In this document: one piece after another, positions 34,020-43,150 of the stretch
How positions within the stretch are numbered: position 1 is the stretch's first letter
Layout: every line of letters begins with the position of its first letter
Assembly (NCBI RefSeq): GCF_000373925.1
Contig: NZ_KB892775.1
Span: 103-59,857, forward strand
Direction of reading: 5' to 3'
DNA length: 59,755 nt
From: Actinopolymorpha alba DSM 45243
GTDB taxonomy: Bacteria > Actinomycetota > Actinomycetes > Propionibacteriales > Actinopolymorphaceae
Made by a program: the position numbers and the translations under genes
The notes under the pieces: generated by a model
Told to the model about the DNA's origin: nothing
Database searches by the model: none
Seen by the model: only the letters and a program-made list of their open reading frames with translations

Positions 34020-37000
34020 GCGCGTTCCACGACCTGCTCGACGCCGTTGTCGTTGCTGTCCTTGGCGGACACCTTCAGCGTGACATACCCACCGCTGGCC
34101 GGGCGGTTGTCGACCTTCGCCACCCATGACCCGCCAGGTCCGGTTGACGCCGGCGCCTCCACCCAGGTGGCGCCGTCGTCGTACGACGACCAGGCCCTGA
34201 CGTCGCTGACCGGTCCGGGTTCGTAGTCGGCCTGCCCGGCAAAGGTCAGCGTCACTGGGAAGTCCGGCTTCGCCGGCGCCAGGTTGAACTCGTCGACCCC
34301 GACGTCGTAGTCAGGCAGGAGGATCGGCAGTGCGACCGTGTCTTCACCGGCAGGACGCCCGGAACGAAAGCTGAACGTCGTTTCGGTGCTGAGCGACAGC
34401 CGCCAGTCGGGGTAGCTGCTCGTCCCCGCGAACATCCGTTCCGTCCGCACCATCACCTGGTAGTCGGCGGCCGGCTCGTCAACCACGGCTTGCCCGTACG
34501 CACCCCAGTCGCCCTCCCCGATCAGCTCGCCGTTGCGGTAGAGCTTCAGGCCCGCGATGTCACCGAAGCCGGCCCTGGGACCGAAGTGGTCGGGCTCGGA
34601 GTCCTGCCAGTGCGGGAACTCGAAGCCCATCAGGTTGCCCTGGCGTTCGGCCACGTGCAGGGGCGTGCCGGTCCGGTCCATGCGTACCCCGGTCTGCATG
34701 GGGTGTTTGAACCACCTGGTCGTCAGGGACTGGCCGGGCTTGAAGGACCGCACCGGGTCGTACATCGACGCGCCCCAGATGGGATTGGCGGAGGTGATCT
34801 GCCGCCACCCGGTGTCGCCCGGGGTGTAGTACATGTCGCGGCTCTGCGGCGTGCGTACGCGGTTGATGTCGCCGACCAGAGCTGCCGTTCCCCCGTCCCA
34901 GGGACGGTAGGCGACCGGCATGTCGGCGTACCCCAGCGCATCCGTCCCCGGGGCGTACCACGTTTCGCGGACGCGGCCGAGGTCCTTCGCACTCACCTTG
35001 TGGTTCTGGTTGCCGCGCACCTCGTCCTTGTCGAAGAACGCCAGGTTGTAGACGTACGGGCTGTCGGCCACCGCCGTCCAGGAGAGGCGGACCGGTCCGG
35101 CGGCGAGGCGTTTCCGCAGCATCTGCTCGTCTTCTGGGGTCAGCGTGAGCCCAGGTGCCGCGGGCACTCGGAGGCCGGCGGAGAACGTCGGCCGGACCGT
35201 CCAGCTCCAGCGGCCCGGCGCGTCCCGGCCGACGAGCACGGCACGGGCACCCGCCGCCGCGGCGTCGCGGAGGAGTTGCGGGATGCGGTTGCGGTCGGCG
35301 GACGGATCAGCGATGTGGATCAGCGCGAACTTCCCGCGAACGTCGGCCGCGGCCAGCGCCTCCGGCGTACCGTCTCCGACGTCGACCACCGGCGTTTCGC
35401 CAACCCCGTCAAGCGGTTCGCCCCACTCCATGGCGATGGGATCAACTGCCGGGCCCCGCGGTCCCGCCACCCGCATCGCGAGGTCGGGGGCGTACATCCG
35501 CAGGTAGGTGCCGAGTTCGAAGTGCCCGCGCCGCACGCGGGTGTCGTCGGGTACGACGTAGAGATCCTCGACCAGGCTGCCCGTCATGTATCCGCCGGAC
35601 ACCACCCAGTCGGTGCCCCAGCGGCCGTACACGAGCGACCCGCCGCTGGGTTCGATCGGGCGGTCGCCGCTGACGCTGACCCGCCGGCCCTTGCGGGCAT
35701 CGAGGACGAGCGTCATGTCCTTGTCGACGGTGAGTTCGGTCCGGCCAGCGTACGTCACTGACTGGACGAGGCCGCCGGTTTCCAGTGTCGTGCCGGGGTC
35801 GCGGCTCGGCACCATGGCGGCGACAGAGTAGGCGCCCGCCCGAACCCGGTAGGTCACGTCCTGCCCGTCGAGGTAGCCCCGCCAGCCGGAGGGTACGTCG
35901 ACGCTGAGGACGTCGAGGAACCCGCCGCGGGCCGGCGTTCCCTGGCGGTCGGTCGCGCGCACTGTGAGGTTCACCGTTTTCGGCTCCAGCCAGAAGCCGA
36001 CCGGAGTCGTGATGACGGTGCCGTCAGCGGCGCGCGCGACGAGGCGGCCGCCGAACTCGCCGTACGCCGCCGCGGCCACCTTCACCCGCGGGTCGACGCT
36101 GACCTGGACGCTCGCACTGCCGCGCGCCGGAACCGTCAGCTTCGAGGCGCCGAGCGACACCATGCCGCGCGGTGCCGGGCGACCGTCCTGCCCAGTGACC
36201 GCGAGGTCGAGGTCGAGGGTGACGGCCTGGGATCCGACGTTCTCGAACGTCACCGGTCGGGTGATTGGCTTGGTGTTGGCGTGTGGCCAGGAGAACGTCG
36301 CGAGATCGACGGGGCCCTGGCTCAGCACGGTCTGGCGCAGCGCGCGCGGCACGTCGACGACCCCGGATCCCTGTGCGTACACGCTTCTGGTCGCTCCGGG
36401 GGTGGCCGCCGAGACCAGGAGTCCCTTGCGTTGTTGGGCTGACAGCTCCGGGCGGCGTTGTGCGAGGATCGCCGCGGCGCCGGCGACGTGCGGGGCCGCC
36501 ATCGACGTCCCCGACATCGCGGCGTAGTGGTTGTCGCCCCGGCTACCCAGTGCCGCCGCCATGATGCCCACGCCGGGCGCTGCCAAGTCCGGCTTGACAG
36601 TGTGGGCGTTGAGCACAGGACCGCGCGCGGAGAAGCCGGCCGTCTCTCCCGACCGGTCGACCGCCGCGACGGTCAGCGCGCCTGGTGCGCAGCCGGGCGA
36701 GGCGATCCCTTCGCGCAGGCCGGAGTTGCCAGCCGCGATCACGAACAGCGTCCGGGTCTGGGCGGTGAGGCGCTTCGTGGCTTCGGCGAGCGGATCGGTG
36801 CAGTCGCCGGGCTCCGACGAACCCAGGCTCATGTTCACGACGTCGGCGCCCTGCTCGACGGCCCACTCCATGCCGGCGACGATCCACGACTCCTGGCCGC
36901 CCCAGGGTCCAAGGACCCGCCCGACCAGCAGGTCGGCACCCGGCGCCACACCCTTGCGGCTACCGCCCGCTGCCGCACCACTGCCGCCCACGATCGACGC

Positions 37001-37876
37001 GACGTGGGTACCGTGCCCGTCCTCGTCGCTGGCGTCGGTGCCGTCGGTGCCGTCGGTGCCGTCGGTGCCGTCGGTGAAGTCGGCGGCCGCCGTCACTCTG
37101 CCCTTCAGGTCGGGGTGCTCCGGGTCGTATCCGGTGTCGAGGATCGCGACCTTCGTCCCGGTGCCGTCGTATCCCGCCGCCCAGGCGTGCGTCGCCCCGA
37201 TCTGCCGGACACTCCTGTCAAGGGTGGGTTGCACCCTGGCGTCAAGCCACAGTTTGCGGATCGACGTCGCCGAACGGCTGCGCGGGCTTCTGAGGTCCCG
37301 CCAGAGGTCGGCCGCCTTCCGCTTGTCCGCGGTGAGGGCGGCCGCGCCGATCGAGGACAGCAATCGGGTACGCCGGGTGCCGGCGGGCGTCGGTGCACTG
37401 GTCCGGGCGTCGCGGTAGGTCGCGATCAGCGGCAGCTCCTGGCCGCGCGCGTCGTCGTACCCCTGCTCGATCAGCCCCGTGACATTGAAGAGCCGTTCGT
37501 CAAGCCGACCTTGCGCGAGAAGGCTCGCCGCCGAACCCGGAACGACGTACAGGTCCTCGCCCACCCGGCGGGTGAGGTAACCGGCCGGATCGCGTTCCTC
37601 CGAAAGGACGACGGCCGAACGCCGTCCGTCTGGTTCGGTACGGACCTCGACCCGGTCGCCGGTGATGAGTGTGACGGTCGCCGTGGCCGCGGGTTTCGCC
37701 GAACCGATGACGGCGGTACTGCCGCCGTAGGTCAGTCCATTGCCCTGGCCCGTGCCCGCGACGACGGGAGACGCGGCAGCGGCGAGTACCGCCGACACGG
37801 CGGCGACCGCGGTGGCCAGGCGGAACGGGCGAGCGGTGAACGGGTTGGCGCGGCGCGTGACGGGCGTGACGTGCAT
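33983..37876 (-). CDS. Large secreted subtilisin-family (S8) serine protease
   Basis: 1297 residues. A signal peptide ending near residue 40 and a propeptide-like region (about 60-205) precede the peptidase domain. The triad is D247 (AILDTGYDP), H288 (DGHGTHVAS) and S458 (SGTSMAAPH), with oxyanion N384 (AAGNSG). A protease-associated-like segment (RGKFALIHI...AGARAVLVGRD) lies near the middle of the long C-terminal beta region. A run of DGT repeats sits just before the catalytic His. Divergent from the TrmB-like regulator, which may control it. Confidence 0.93.
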   Translation of the reverse strand: MHVTPVTRRANPFTARPFRLATAVAAVSAVLAAAASPVVAGTGQGNGLTYGGSTAVIGSAKPAATATVTLITGDRVEVRTEPDGRRSAVVLSEERDPAGYLTRRVGEDLYVVPGSAASLLAQGRLDERLFNVTGLIEQGYDDARGQELPLIATYRDARTSAPTPAGTRRTRLLSSIGAAALTADKRKAADLWRDLRSPRSRSATSIRKLWLDARVQPTLDRSVRQIGATHAWAAGYDGTGTKVAILDTGYDPEHPDLKGRVTAAADFTDGTDGTDGTDGTDASDEDGHGTHVASIVGGSGAAAGGSRKGVAPGADLLVGRVLGPWGGQESWIVAGMEWAVEQGADVVNMSLGSSEPGDCTDPLAEATKRLTAQTRTLFVIAAGNSGLREGIASPGCAPGALTVAAVDRSGETAGFSARGPVLNAHTVKPDLAAPGVGIMAAALGSRGDNHYAAMSGTSMAAPHVAGAAAILAQRRPELSAQQRKGLLVSAATPGATRSVYAQGSGVVDVPRALRQTVLSQGPVDLATFSWPHANTKPITRPVTFENVGSQAVTLDLDLAVTGQDGRPAPRGMVSLGASKLTVPARGSASVQVSVDPRVKVAAAAYGEFGGRLVARAADGTVITTPVGFWLEPKTVNLTVRATDRQGTPARGGFLDVLSVDVPSGWRGYLDGQDVTYRVRAGAYSVAAMVPSRDPGTTLETGGLVQSVTYAGRTELTVDKDMTLVLDARKGRRVSVSGDRPIEPSGGSLVYGRWGTDWVVSGGYMTGSLVEDLYVVPDDTRVRRGHFELGTYLRMYAPDLAMRVAGPRGPAVDPIAMEWGEPLDGVGETPVVDVGDGTPEALAAADVRGKFALIHIADPSADRNRIPQLLRDAAAAGARAVLVGRDAPGRWSWTVRPTFSAGLRVPAAPGLTLTPEDEQMLRKRLAAGPVRLSWTAVADSPYVYNLAFFDKDEVRGNQNHKVSAKDLGRVRETWYAPGTDALGYADMPVAYRPWDGGTAALVGDINRVRTPQSRDMYYTPGDTGWRQITSANPIWGASMYDPVRSFKPGQSLTTRWFKHPMQTGVRMDRTGTPLHVAERQGNLMGFEFPHWQDSEPDHFGPRAGFGDIAGLKLYRNGELIGEGDWGAYGQAVVDEPAADYQVMVRTERMFAGTSSYPDWRLSLSTETTFSFRSGRPAGEDTVALPILLPDYDVGVDEFNLAPAKPDFPVTLTFAGQADYEPGPVSDVRAWSSYDDGATWVEAPASTGPGGSWVAKVDNRPASGGYVTLKVSAKDSNDNGVEQVVERAYGVSTSPLPPG
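37034..37078 (-). repeat. Five 9-bp tandem repeats in the S8 protease gene
   Basis: GTCGGTGCC occurs four times in a row plus one variant (GTCGGTGAA). It encodes DGT repeats at about residues 269-281, seven residues before the catalytic histidine. Slippage would change the loop length without a frameshift. Confidence 0.9.
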
Positions 37877-37982
37877 GACGTCACGATCACAGAAGTGGCA
37901 GGGCGGCCTGAATACGTACCAGGCGTCAAGTTTCCGACATGGCTGATACTTGCCAGTGCCCTTGGGGTGGGAGGAGGCAGCG

Positions 37983-39011
37983 ATGTTCGAGGCACTCGGA
38001 CTGGACGGCGACGAAGAACGCGTCTATCTCGCGCTCGTGCCCCTGCCCTCCGCCTCCGCCGACGAGTTGGCGCCAGCGCTGGGTCTCACCCCGGCGAAGG
38101 TCGGCGGTTTCCTCCGCCGGCTCGAGATCCGTGGCCTCGCGTCCCGGCCGACGGTGGGACCCGATGGTGGACGGTACGTCGCGGCGTCGCCGACGGTGGC
38201 GCTCGGCGCCCTGGTGACGCTGGCCCGCGAGGAGCTACGGCGGGCCGAGCAGGCGGCGGCCGCCCTCGCCGAGCAGCATCGAACGGCGGCCCGTGCCCGG
38301 TCGGTCGCCGACCTCGTCGAGGTGGTCGCGGGAGCCGAGGCGGTCCGGCACCGGTTCATCCAGTTGCAGCACAGCGCGCGGAGGGAGTTGCTGGCGTTCG
38401 TCGCGGCGCCGACGTTCCTCGTCCACTGGTCTGAGAACGCCGCCGAAGACGCCGCCGTCGCGCGCGGCGTGGAGATGAAGGTGGTCATCGAACGCGCCCT
38501 GCTGGAGGAGCCGGGTGCGTTGGCGGAGGCGGAGCGGTCCATCCAGAACGGCGAGGAGATCCGGGTCGTCGACGCGCTCCCGATCAAGCTGCTCATCGCC
38601 GACCGGTCGCTGGCCCTGGTGCCGCTGATGACTGTCGACGGAACGGCGGACCACCGGGTCCAGCATGGGGCCGTCATGGTGCACGAGAGCGGCCTGCTCG
38701 ACGGGTTGATCGCGTTGTTCGAGGGGGCGTGGGAGCGGGCCGCGCCGCTACGCCTGGGCGCGGACGTGGCGCGGCGAGACGACCCGCCGGACCGGGTGGG
38801 CGACGGGCTCACCGGGCTCACCGGGGTCACCGACCTCGACGGCCGGATCCTCGCACTCCTGCTCGCCGGCTTCACCGATCAGGCGGTCGCGAAGCAGCTC
38901 GACATCTCGACCCGGACCATGCAGCGCCGGCTCCGCGTCCTGATGGACCTGTCGGGTACGCGTACCCGGCTGCAGCTTGGCTGGTACGCCGCCCGCCACA
39001 GCTGGATCTGA
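37983..39011 (+). CDS. TrmB-like regulator with C-terminal LuxR-type HTH
   Basis: 342 residues. The N-terminal winged helix (LGLDGDEERVYLALVPLPSASADELAPALGLTPAKVGGFLRRLEIRGL) is of TrmB type. The middle domain is phospholipase-D-like as in TrmB. The C-terminal HTH (ILALLLAGFTDQAVAKQLDISTRTMQRRLRVLMD) is of LuxR/NarL type. Such double-HTH proteins are common next to secreted S8 proteases and siderophore-type genes in actinobacteria. ATG 37983 follows GGGAGGAGG. It is divergent from the S8 gene across 106 bp, so it is a candidate regulator of it. Confidence 0.85.
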   Translation: MFEALGLDGDEERVYLALVPLPSASADELAPALGLTPAKVGGFLRRLEIRGLASRPTVGPDGGRYVAASPTVALGALVTLAREELRRAEQAAAALAEQHRTAARARSVADLVEVVAGAEAVRHRFIQLQHSARRELLAFVAAPTFLVHWSENAAEDAAVARGVEMKVVIERALLEEPGALAEAERSIQNGEEIRVVDALPIKLLIADRSLALVPLMTVDGTADHRVQHGAVMVHESGLLDGLIALFEGAWERAAPLRLGADVARRDDPPDRVGDGLTGLTGVTDLDGRILALLLAGFTDQAVAKQLDISTRTMQRRLRVLMDLSGTRTRLQLGWYAARHSWI

Positions 39012-39113
39012 GCGCGGCCGGACCGGCCCTGACCCCAGCCCCACGGGCGTCCGGATCAGGACGTCCGTCAGTAGTGAATCGGTCGCACTGTGCGAGCACC
39101 GTAGGGTCAAGGG

Positions 39114-40556
39114 GTGGCCTCAGATGTGCTGGTCGTCGGATTCGACCTGGATATGACCCTGATCGACTCCCGTCCCGGGATCGCGGCGGTATGGGACGCG
39201 GTGTCGGCACGCACCGGCGTTCCCATCGACAGCGAGCTCGTGGTGAGCCGGCTCGGCCCGCCGCTCGAGCACGAAGCGGCACATTGGTTCCCCCCTGAAC
39301 AGGTGGCGGGCGCGGTCGCGCTCTACCGCGAGTTGTATCCCGACCTCGCGGTCGAAGCCGCCGAGCTGATGCCGGGCGCGGCGGAGGCGATCGCCGCCGT
39401 ACGCCGGCACGGTGGCCGGGTGCTCGTCGTGACCGCCAAGAACCAACCGCACGCCAAGCTCCACCTCGACTATCTCGGGCTGGAGGTCGACGAGGTCATC
39501 GGCGGCGTCTGGGCCGAGCAGAAGGGCGAGGTCCTGCGCGAGCACGCTGCCACGATCTACGTCGGCGATCACCTCGGCGACGTCCTCGGAGCCCGGGCGG
39601 CCGGGGCCTTCGCACTGGGGGTGGCTTCTGGGCCCATCCCGGCCGAGGAGCTGCGCGCTGGCGGCGCCGACGTCGTACTCGCCGACCTCGCGGACTTCCC
39701 GTACTGGCTTGACGAGCACGTCCTCGAAGGTCGGCTGGCCGCCCTGGACGCCGGACTCGCCGAGCTGGGCTCGGTGATGGTCGCGTTCTCCGGTGGCGCC
39801 GACTCCGCGTTCGTGCTCGCCGCCGCCGTCCGTGCGCTCGGAGCCGACAACGTCGCGGCGGCGACCGCCATCTCGCCCTCACTCCCGGACGCCGAACTCG
39901 CGCCGGCCCGGGAGTTCGCGGAGTCGCTGGGCGTACGCCACTTCACGCCACACACCGACGAGATGGCCCGCGAGGGCTACCGCGCGAACGCCGGGGACCG
40001 CTGCTACTTCTGCAAGGCAGAGCTCCTCGACGTCCTCACGCCGGTCGCCGGTGAGCTCGGCATCCTCCACGTCGCGACGGGTACGAACGCCGACGACGCG
40101 CGGGCCGGGTTCCGGCCGGGCATCCGCGCGGCCTCGGAGCGGGGAGCGGTGACGCCGCTGAAGGACGCGGGGTTCACCAAGGAGCAGATCCGCGAGGTGT
40201 CGCGACGCTGGGGGCTCCCGACCTGGGACAAGCCGGCCGCGGCGTGCCTGTCCAGCCGGATCGCGTACGGCATCACCGTCACCCCGGCCCGGCTGGCACG
40301 GGTCGAGCACGCGGAGGTCGCGCTGCGCGCGGTGCTCACCGAGGCCGGCATGGTGGTCCGCAACCTGCGGGTACGCGACCTTGGCGACACCGCACGCATC
40401 GAGGTCGACTCAGACATCGCGGCCGCCGTAGCCGAGCTGGAAGAGGTGGTCGAGGCGGTCCTCGCGGCGGGGTTCGAGGTGGCCGAGGTCGATCCGCGTG
40501 GATTCCGGTCGGGTGCGATGAACGAGCTCCTTCGCGATCCCGAGCGCTACCGCTGA
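39114..40556 (+). CDS. larE: Fusion protein: HAD phosphatase + LarE-type sulfur insertase
   Basis: 480 residues. Residues 1-200 are a HAD hydrolase (D11-L-D13-M-T, VVTAKN, KGEVL, IYVGDHLGDVLGA). Residues 210-480 are a LarE-type PP-loop ATPase: SGGADS at 226-231, RCYFCK (C297, C300), and WDKPAAACLSSRI (C378). LarE adenylates and sulfurates pyridinium 3,5-biscarboxylate in nickel-pincer (NPN) cofactor synthesis. Cys378 matches the sacrificial cysteine position of Lactiplantibacillus LarE. The extra CxxC suggests the [4Fe-4S] type. No larB, larC or larA is in the window. GTG 39114 starts right before the HAD strand. The symbol refers to the C-terminal half. Confidence 0.85.
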   Translation: MASDVLVVGFDLDMTLIDSRPGIAAVWDAVSARTGVPIDSELVVSRLGPPLEHEAAHWFPPEQVAGAVALYRELYPDLAVEAAELMPGAAEAIAAVRRHGGRVLVVTAKNQPHAKLHLDYLGLEVDEVIGGVWAEQKGEVLREHAATIYVGDHLGDVLGARAAGAFALGVASGPIPAEELRAGGADVVLADLADFPYWLDEHVLEGRLAALDAGLAELGSVMVAFSGGADSAFVLAAAVRALGADNVAAATAISPSLPDAELAPAREFAESLGVRHFTPHTDEMAREGYRANAGDRCYFCKAELLDVLTPVAGELGILHVATGTNADDARAGFRPGIRAASERGAVTPLKDAGFTKEQIREVSRRWGLPTWDKPAAACLSSRIAYGITVTPARLARVEHAEVALRAVLTEAGMVVRNLRVRDLGDTARIEVDSDIAAAVAELEEVVEAVLAAGFEVAEVDPRGFRSGAMNELLRDPERYR

Positions 40557-40722
40557 CCGTCTGTTCGGAGGCAGTGCAGTGCACTAAGGAGTAGAACGCC
40601 GCAGGTCCGGGCGTCTACCCTGGGATCGGCCCCCGTTGAGTCGGGGGCTGTGTCATGAGACGCGGGGGCGCCGCTCCCGCCGACCCCAACGACAAACACG
40701 TGTTCACGCGAGCGAGGTCGAT

Positions 40723-41106
40723 GTGCCGGCAGGCAAGGTGAAGTGGTACGACGCGGAGAAGGGCTTCGGCTTCCTCACCAAGGATGACGGAGGCGACGTC
40801 TACGTCCGGGCGTCCGCGCTGCCCTCGGGCGTGACCTCACTCAAGGCCGGGCAGCGGGTGGAGTTCGGCATTGTCGCGGGACGGAAGGGCGACCAGGCAC
40901 TGTCGGTGCGCCTGCTGGAGCCGCCGCCCAGCGTGTCGAAGGCGATGCGCAAGAAGCCCGACGAGATGGTCGTCATCGTCGAGGACCTCATCAAGCTCCT
41001 CGACGGGCTCGAGGGCACTTATCGCCGCGAACGACACCCCGACCCCCGCACCTCCAAGCAGGTGTCGACGGTCCTTCGCGCCCTGGCCGACGAGCTGGAG
41101 CTCTGA
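40723..41106 (+). CDS. Cold-shock-domain protein with C-terminal extension
   Basis: 127 residues. A cold-shock domain (PAGKVKWYDAEKGFGFL, then DVYVRAS with Arg in place of the usual His in RNP2) is followed by about 60 residues of helical extension (PDEMVVIVEDLIKLLDGLEG...STVLRALADELEL). From memory, Streptomyces has a closely similar 127-residue protein next to an MFS gene. GTG 40723 is the start, with GCGAGG upstream. Probably an RNA-binding regulator; no target is known. Confidence 0.88.
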   Translation: MPAGKVKWYDAEKGFGFLTKDDGGDVYVRASALPSGVTSLKAGQRVEFGIVAGRKGDQALSVRLLEPPPSVSKAMRKKPDEMVVIVEDLIKLLDGLEGTYRRERHPDPRTSKQVSTVLRALADELEL

Positions 41107-41218
41107 GCGGCCGCGCGGACAGGGAAGTCGCGGGCTGCGCGGCGTCTAGAGGCCGCGCGGATCGCGAAGCCAGCCAGGGCTCGGGGAAATTCCCGGCGTA
41201 CGGGTGATGCCGGGGCGA

Positions 41219-42895
41219 TCAGTGCGTACCCCCGTCCACGGCTCCGGTGGGCACCGGCGCCGGCCGGGTCCCACCGGCGCGGGTCCGGGCGCGTAGGACG
41301 ACGACGAACCCCGCGGCCATGCCCGCCGCGCAGAGGCCGAGGCCGAGTTGCGGGATCAGCGGGAGCACGATCCCGATTCCGCCGCCGATCACCCAGGCCA
41401 GCTGCAGCAGGGTCTCGGAGCGGGCAAAGACACTCGTACGTACGTCCTCGCGGACCTCGTGCTGGATCAGTGCGTCGAGCGAGAGCTTGCCTGCCTGCTG
41501 CGCGAAGCCCGCGGCGAAGGCCAGCGCCGCCACCGTGACCAACCCGTAGAAGAGCGCGGCCACCGCCGCGAGGATCGCGGCGCTGGCGATCAGTACCTGG
41601 ATGACCACTTCGGGTCGACGGGCCCGAGCGAGCGCGCCGAGCGCCGTACCCACCAGGTTCCCCGCGCCGGCCGCGCCGACCACGATGCCGACCTGCAGGC
41701 TCGTGGAGTACCCCGTGAAGGGCACCTCGCGTAGAAGGAACGCCATGAACATCAGCAGGAAGCCGGACAGCGCCCGGAACGCGGCGTTCGCGCGGAGCGC
41801 CAGCGCAATGCGGGTGGGCACGCCCCGCAGGCTCGCTCCGATATCGCCGATACGGACGTCCTCCTCGCCCTCGGAGGAGTCGACGCGGCTCGGGAGCAGG
41901 ATGGCCAGGATCGTCCCCGCCGTGAAGATCACGAAGGCGAACCGCAACGCCCAGCCTGGCCCGAAGTACGCCATTCCGGCCGCGCCCGCCGCGGCGATCC
42001 CGGCGCCGATACTGCCCGCCAGGGAGATGCGGGAGTTGGCGGTGACGAGCGCGACGTTGTCGGGCAGCAGCCGTGGGACCGCCGCCGCCCGGGTGACGTT
42101 GTGCGCCTTGGACGCGATGAGGCACCCGAACACCAGCGGATAGAGCCACAGCTCGCCGGTCGCCACGCCGCCCGCCATCACCCAGCAGAAGAACGCGCGC
42201 ATCGCCATCGTCGAGCCGATCGCCCACCGGCGGCCACGGCGGAACCGGTCGAGGAACGGCCCGATCAGCGGCGCCACCACCACGAACGGCGCCATCGTGA
42301 TCAGGAGGTAGAGCGCCACCCGGCCGCGCGCCTCGCCGGAGGGTACGGCGAAGAAGAGCGTGCCGGCGAGCCCGATCGCCATCGCCGCGTCGCCGCCGAC
42401 GTGGAAGGCGTTGAGTTCGATCAACTTGGCGAGCCCGGACTCACCCATGCCCTGGGCGTGGGTGAGCCGGCGGATCCGGCGTACGACAGCGGTCGTGGCG
42501 CGAGACGTCGCCCGTCCCGCGCCAGAGCCGCCGGCTCTGAGCGCCTGGCCCGTGCGAGCGAGCCGACCTTCGGGTGCTGGGGAACCGGCCGCTGGAGGCG
42601 CGGGCACGGCATTCGGTGGAGCGGGCACGGGTTTCGGTGGTTCGGAATCGGCGACCGATGGTGCGGGCGGAGCCGGCGGGGGAGTCGCGCGGTCTGAGGT
42701 GGGTTCGAGGGGGCGGGTGCGGGCGAGGGCCGGTGGCTCCGGGCGGGGGTTCGTCGGATGGGCGATCGTGGGAACGTCGTCAGCAGCATGACGAGCGGCC
42801 GCCCGGCGCCCCGGAGGGCCAAGCGGCCGCCGCTGCGGGCGGGATTCGCCGGCGCTGGCGGCCGGCGGTCGCTGTCCGGGGTCGTGTGGCTCCAC
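41219..42895 (-). CDS. MFS transporter with long proline-rich N-terminus
   Basis: 558 residues. The first about 150 are Pro/Ala/Arg-rich and disordered, presumably cytoplasmic. About 12 membrane segments follow, with MFS loop motif FLDRFRRGRRWAIG between TM2 and TM3. The substrate is unknown. The gene order cold-shock protein, MFS, DUF3027 and DUF2530 is, from memory, conserved in Streptomyces. GTG 42895 has AGGATGAAG upstream; an internal start after the Pro-rich tract cannot be excluded. Confidence 0.82.
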   Translation of the reverse strand: MEPHDPGQRPPAASAGESRPQRRPLGPPGRRAAARHAADDVPTIAHPTNPRPEPPALARTRPLEPTSDRATPPPAPPAPSVADSEPPKPVPAPPNAVPAPPAAGSPAPEGRLARTGQALRAGGSGAGRATSRATTAVVRRIRRLTHAQGMGESGLAKLIELNAFHVGGDAAMAIGLAGTLFFAVPSGEARGRVALYLLITMAPFVVVAPLIGPFLDRFRRGRRWAIGSTMAMRAFFCWVMAGGVATGELWLYPLVFGCLIASKAHNVTRAAAVPRLLPDNVALVTANSRISLAGSIGAGIAAAGAAGMAYFGPGWALRFAFVIFTAGTILAILLPSRVDSSEGEEDVRIGDIGASLRGVPTRIALALRANAAFRALSGFLLMFMAFLLREVPFTGYSTSLQVGIVVGAAGAGNLVGTALGALARARRPEVVIQVLIASAAILAAVAALFYGLVTVAALAFAAGFAQQAGKLSLDALIQHEVREDVRTSVFARSETLLQLAWVIGGGIGIVLPLIPQLGLGLCAAGMAAGFVVVLRARTRAGGTRPAPVPTGAVDGGTH

Positions 42896-42985
42896 CGCTT
42901 CATCCTGCCTGTGTCCGGTCCTGCCGTCTCCTTCTCCCCTGGAACTCTCCGACCAGGTCCCGTAGTGCCCGCCCGACCAGGGTGG

Positions 42986-43079
42986 CCTGAATGATCACGT
43001 ATACGTGGTCACTACCGGATTCACGTGGTGTCGACGCCATGTGAGGCAGGCAATGACCACGTATACGTGATCATTCAGG
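42986..43079. repeat. Palindromic repeat family D, copy 2, with 26-bp perfect terminal inverted repeats
   Basis: 42986-43011 and 43054-43079 are exact reverse complements, each including CACGTATACGTG. The 42-nt centre holds an inner hairpin TCACGTGG...CCATGTGA and the string GTGAGGCAGGCAATGACC shared with copy 1 (22310-22397). It lies in the divergent region between the MFS gene and the DUF3027 gene. Confidence 0.85.
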
Positions 43080-43150
43080 TGTGGCAGTCCCCGGCTCGGC
43101 TCGTGCCCGGAGGGTTCGAGGGGCGCTCCTCCCCGGTGCGTGCCGGCGCC

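Noticed and set aside
36458-38434. Open frame of 658 codons antisense to the S8 protease and running into the TrmB-like gene
   Set aside because: It is explained by third-position GC bias, and both overlapping genes have clear motifs.
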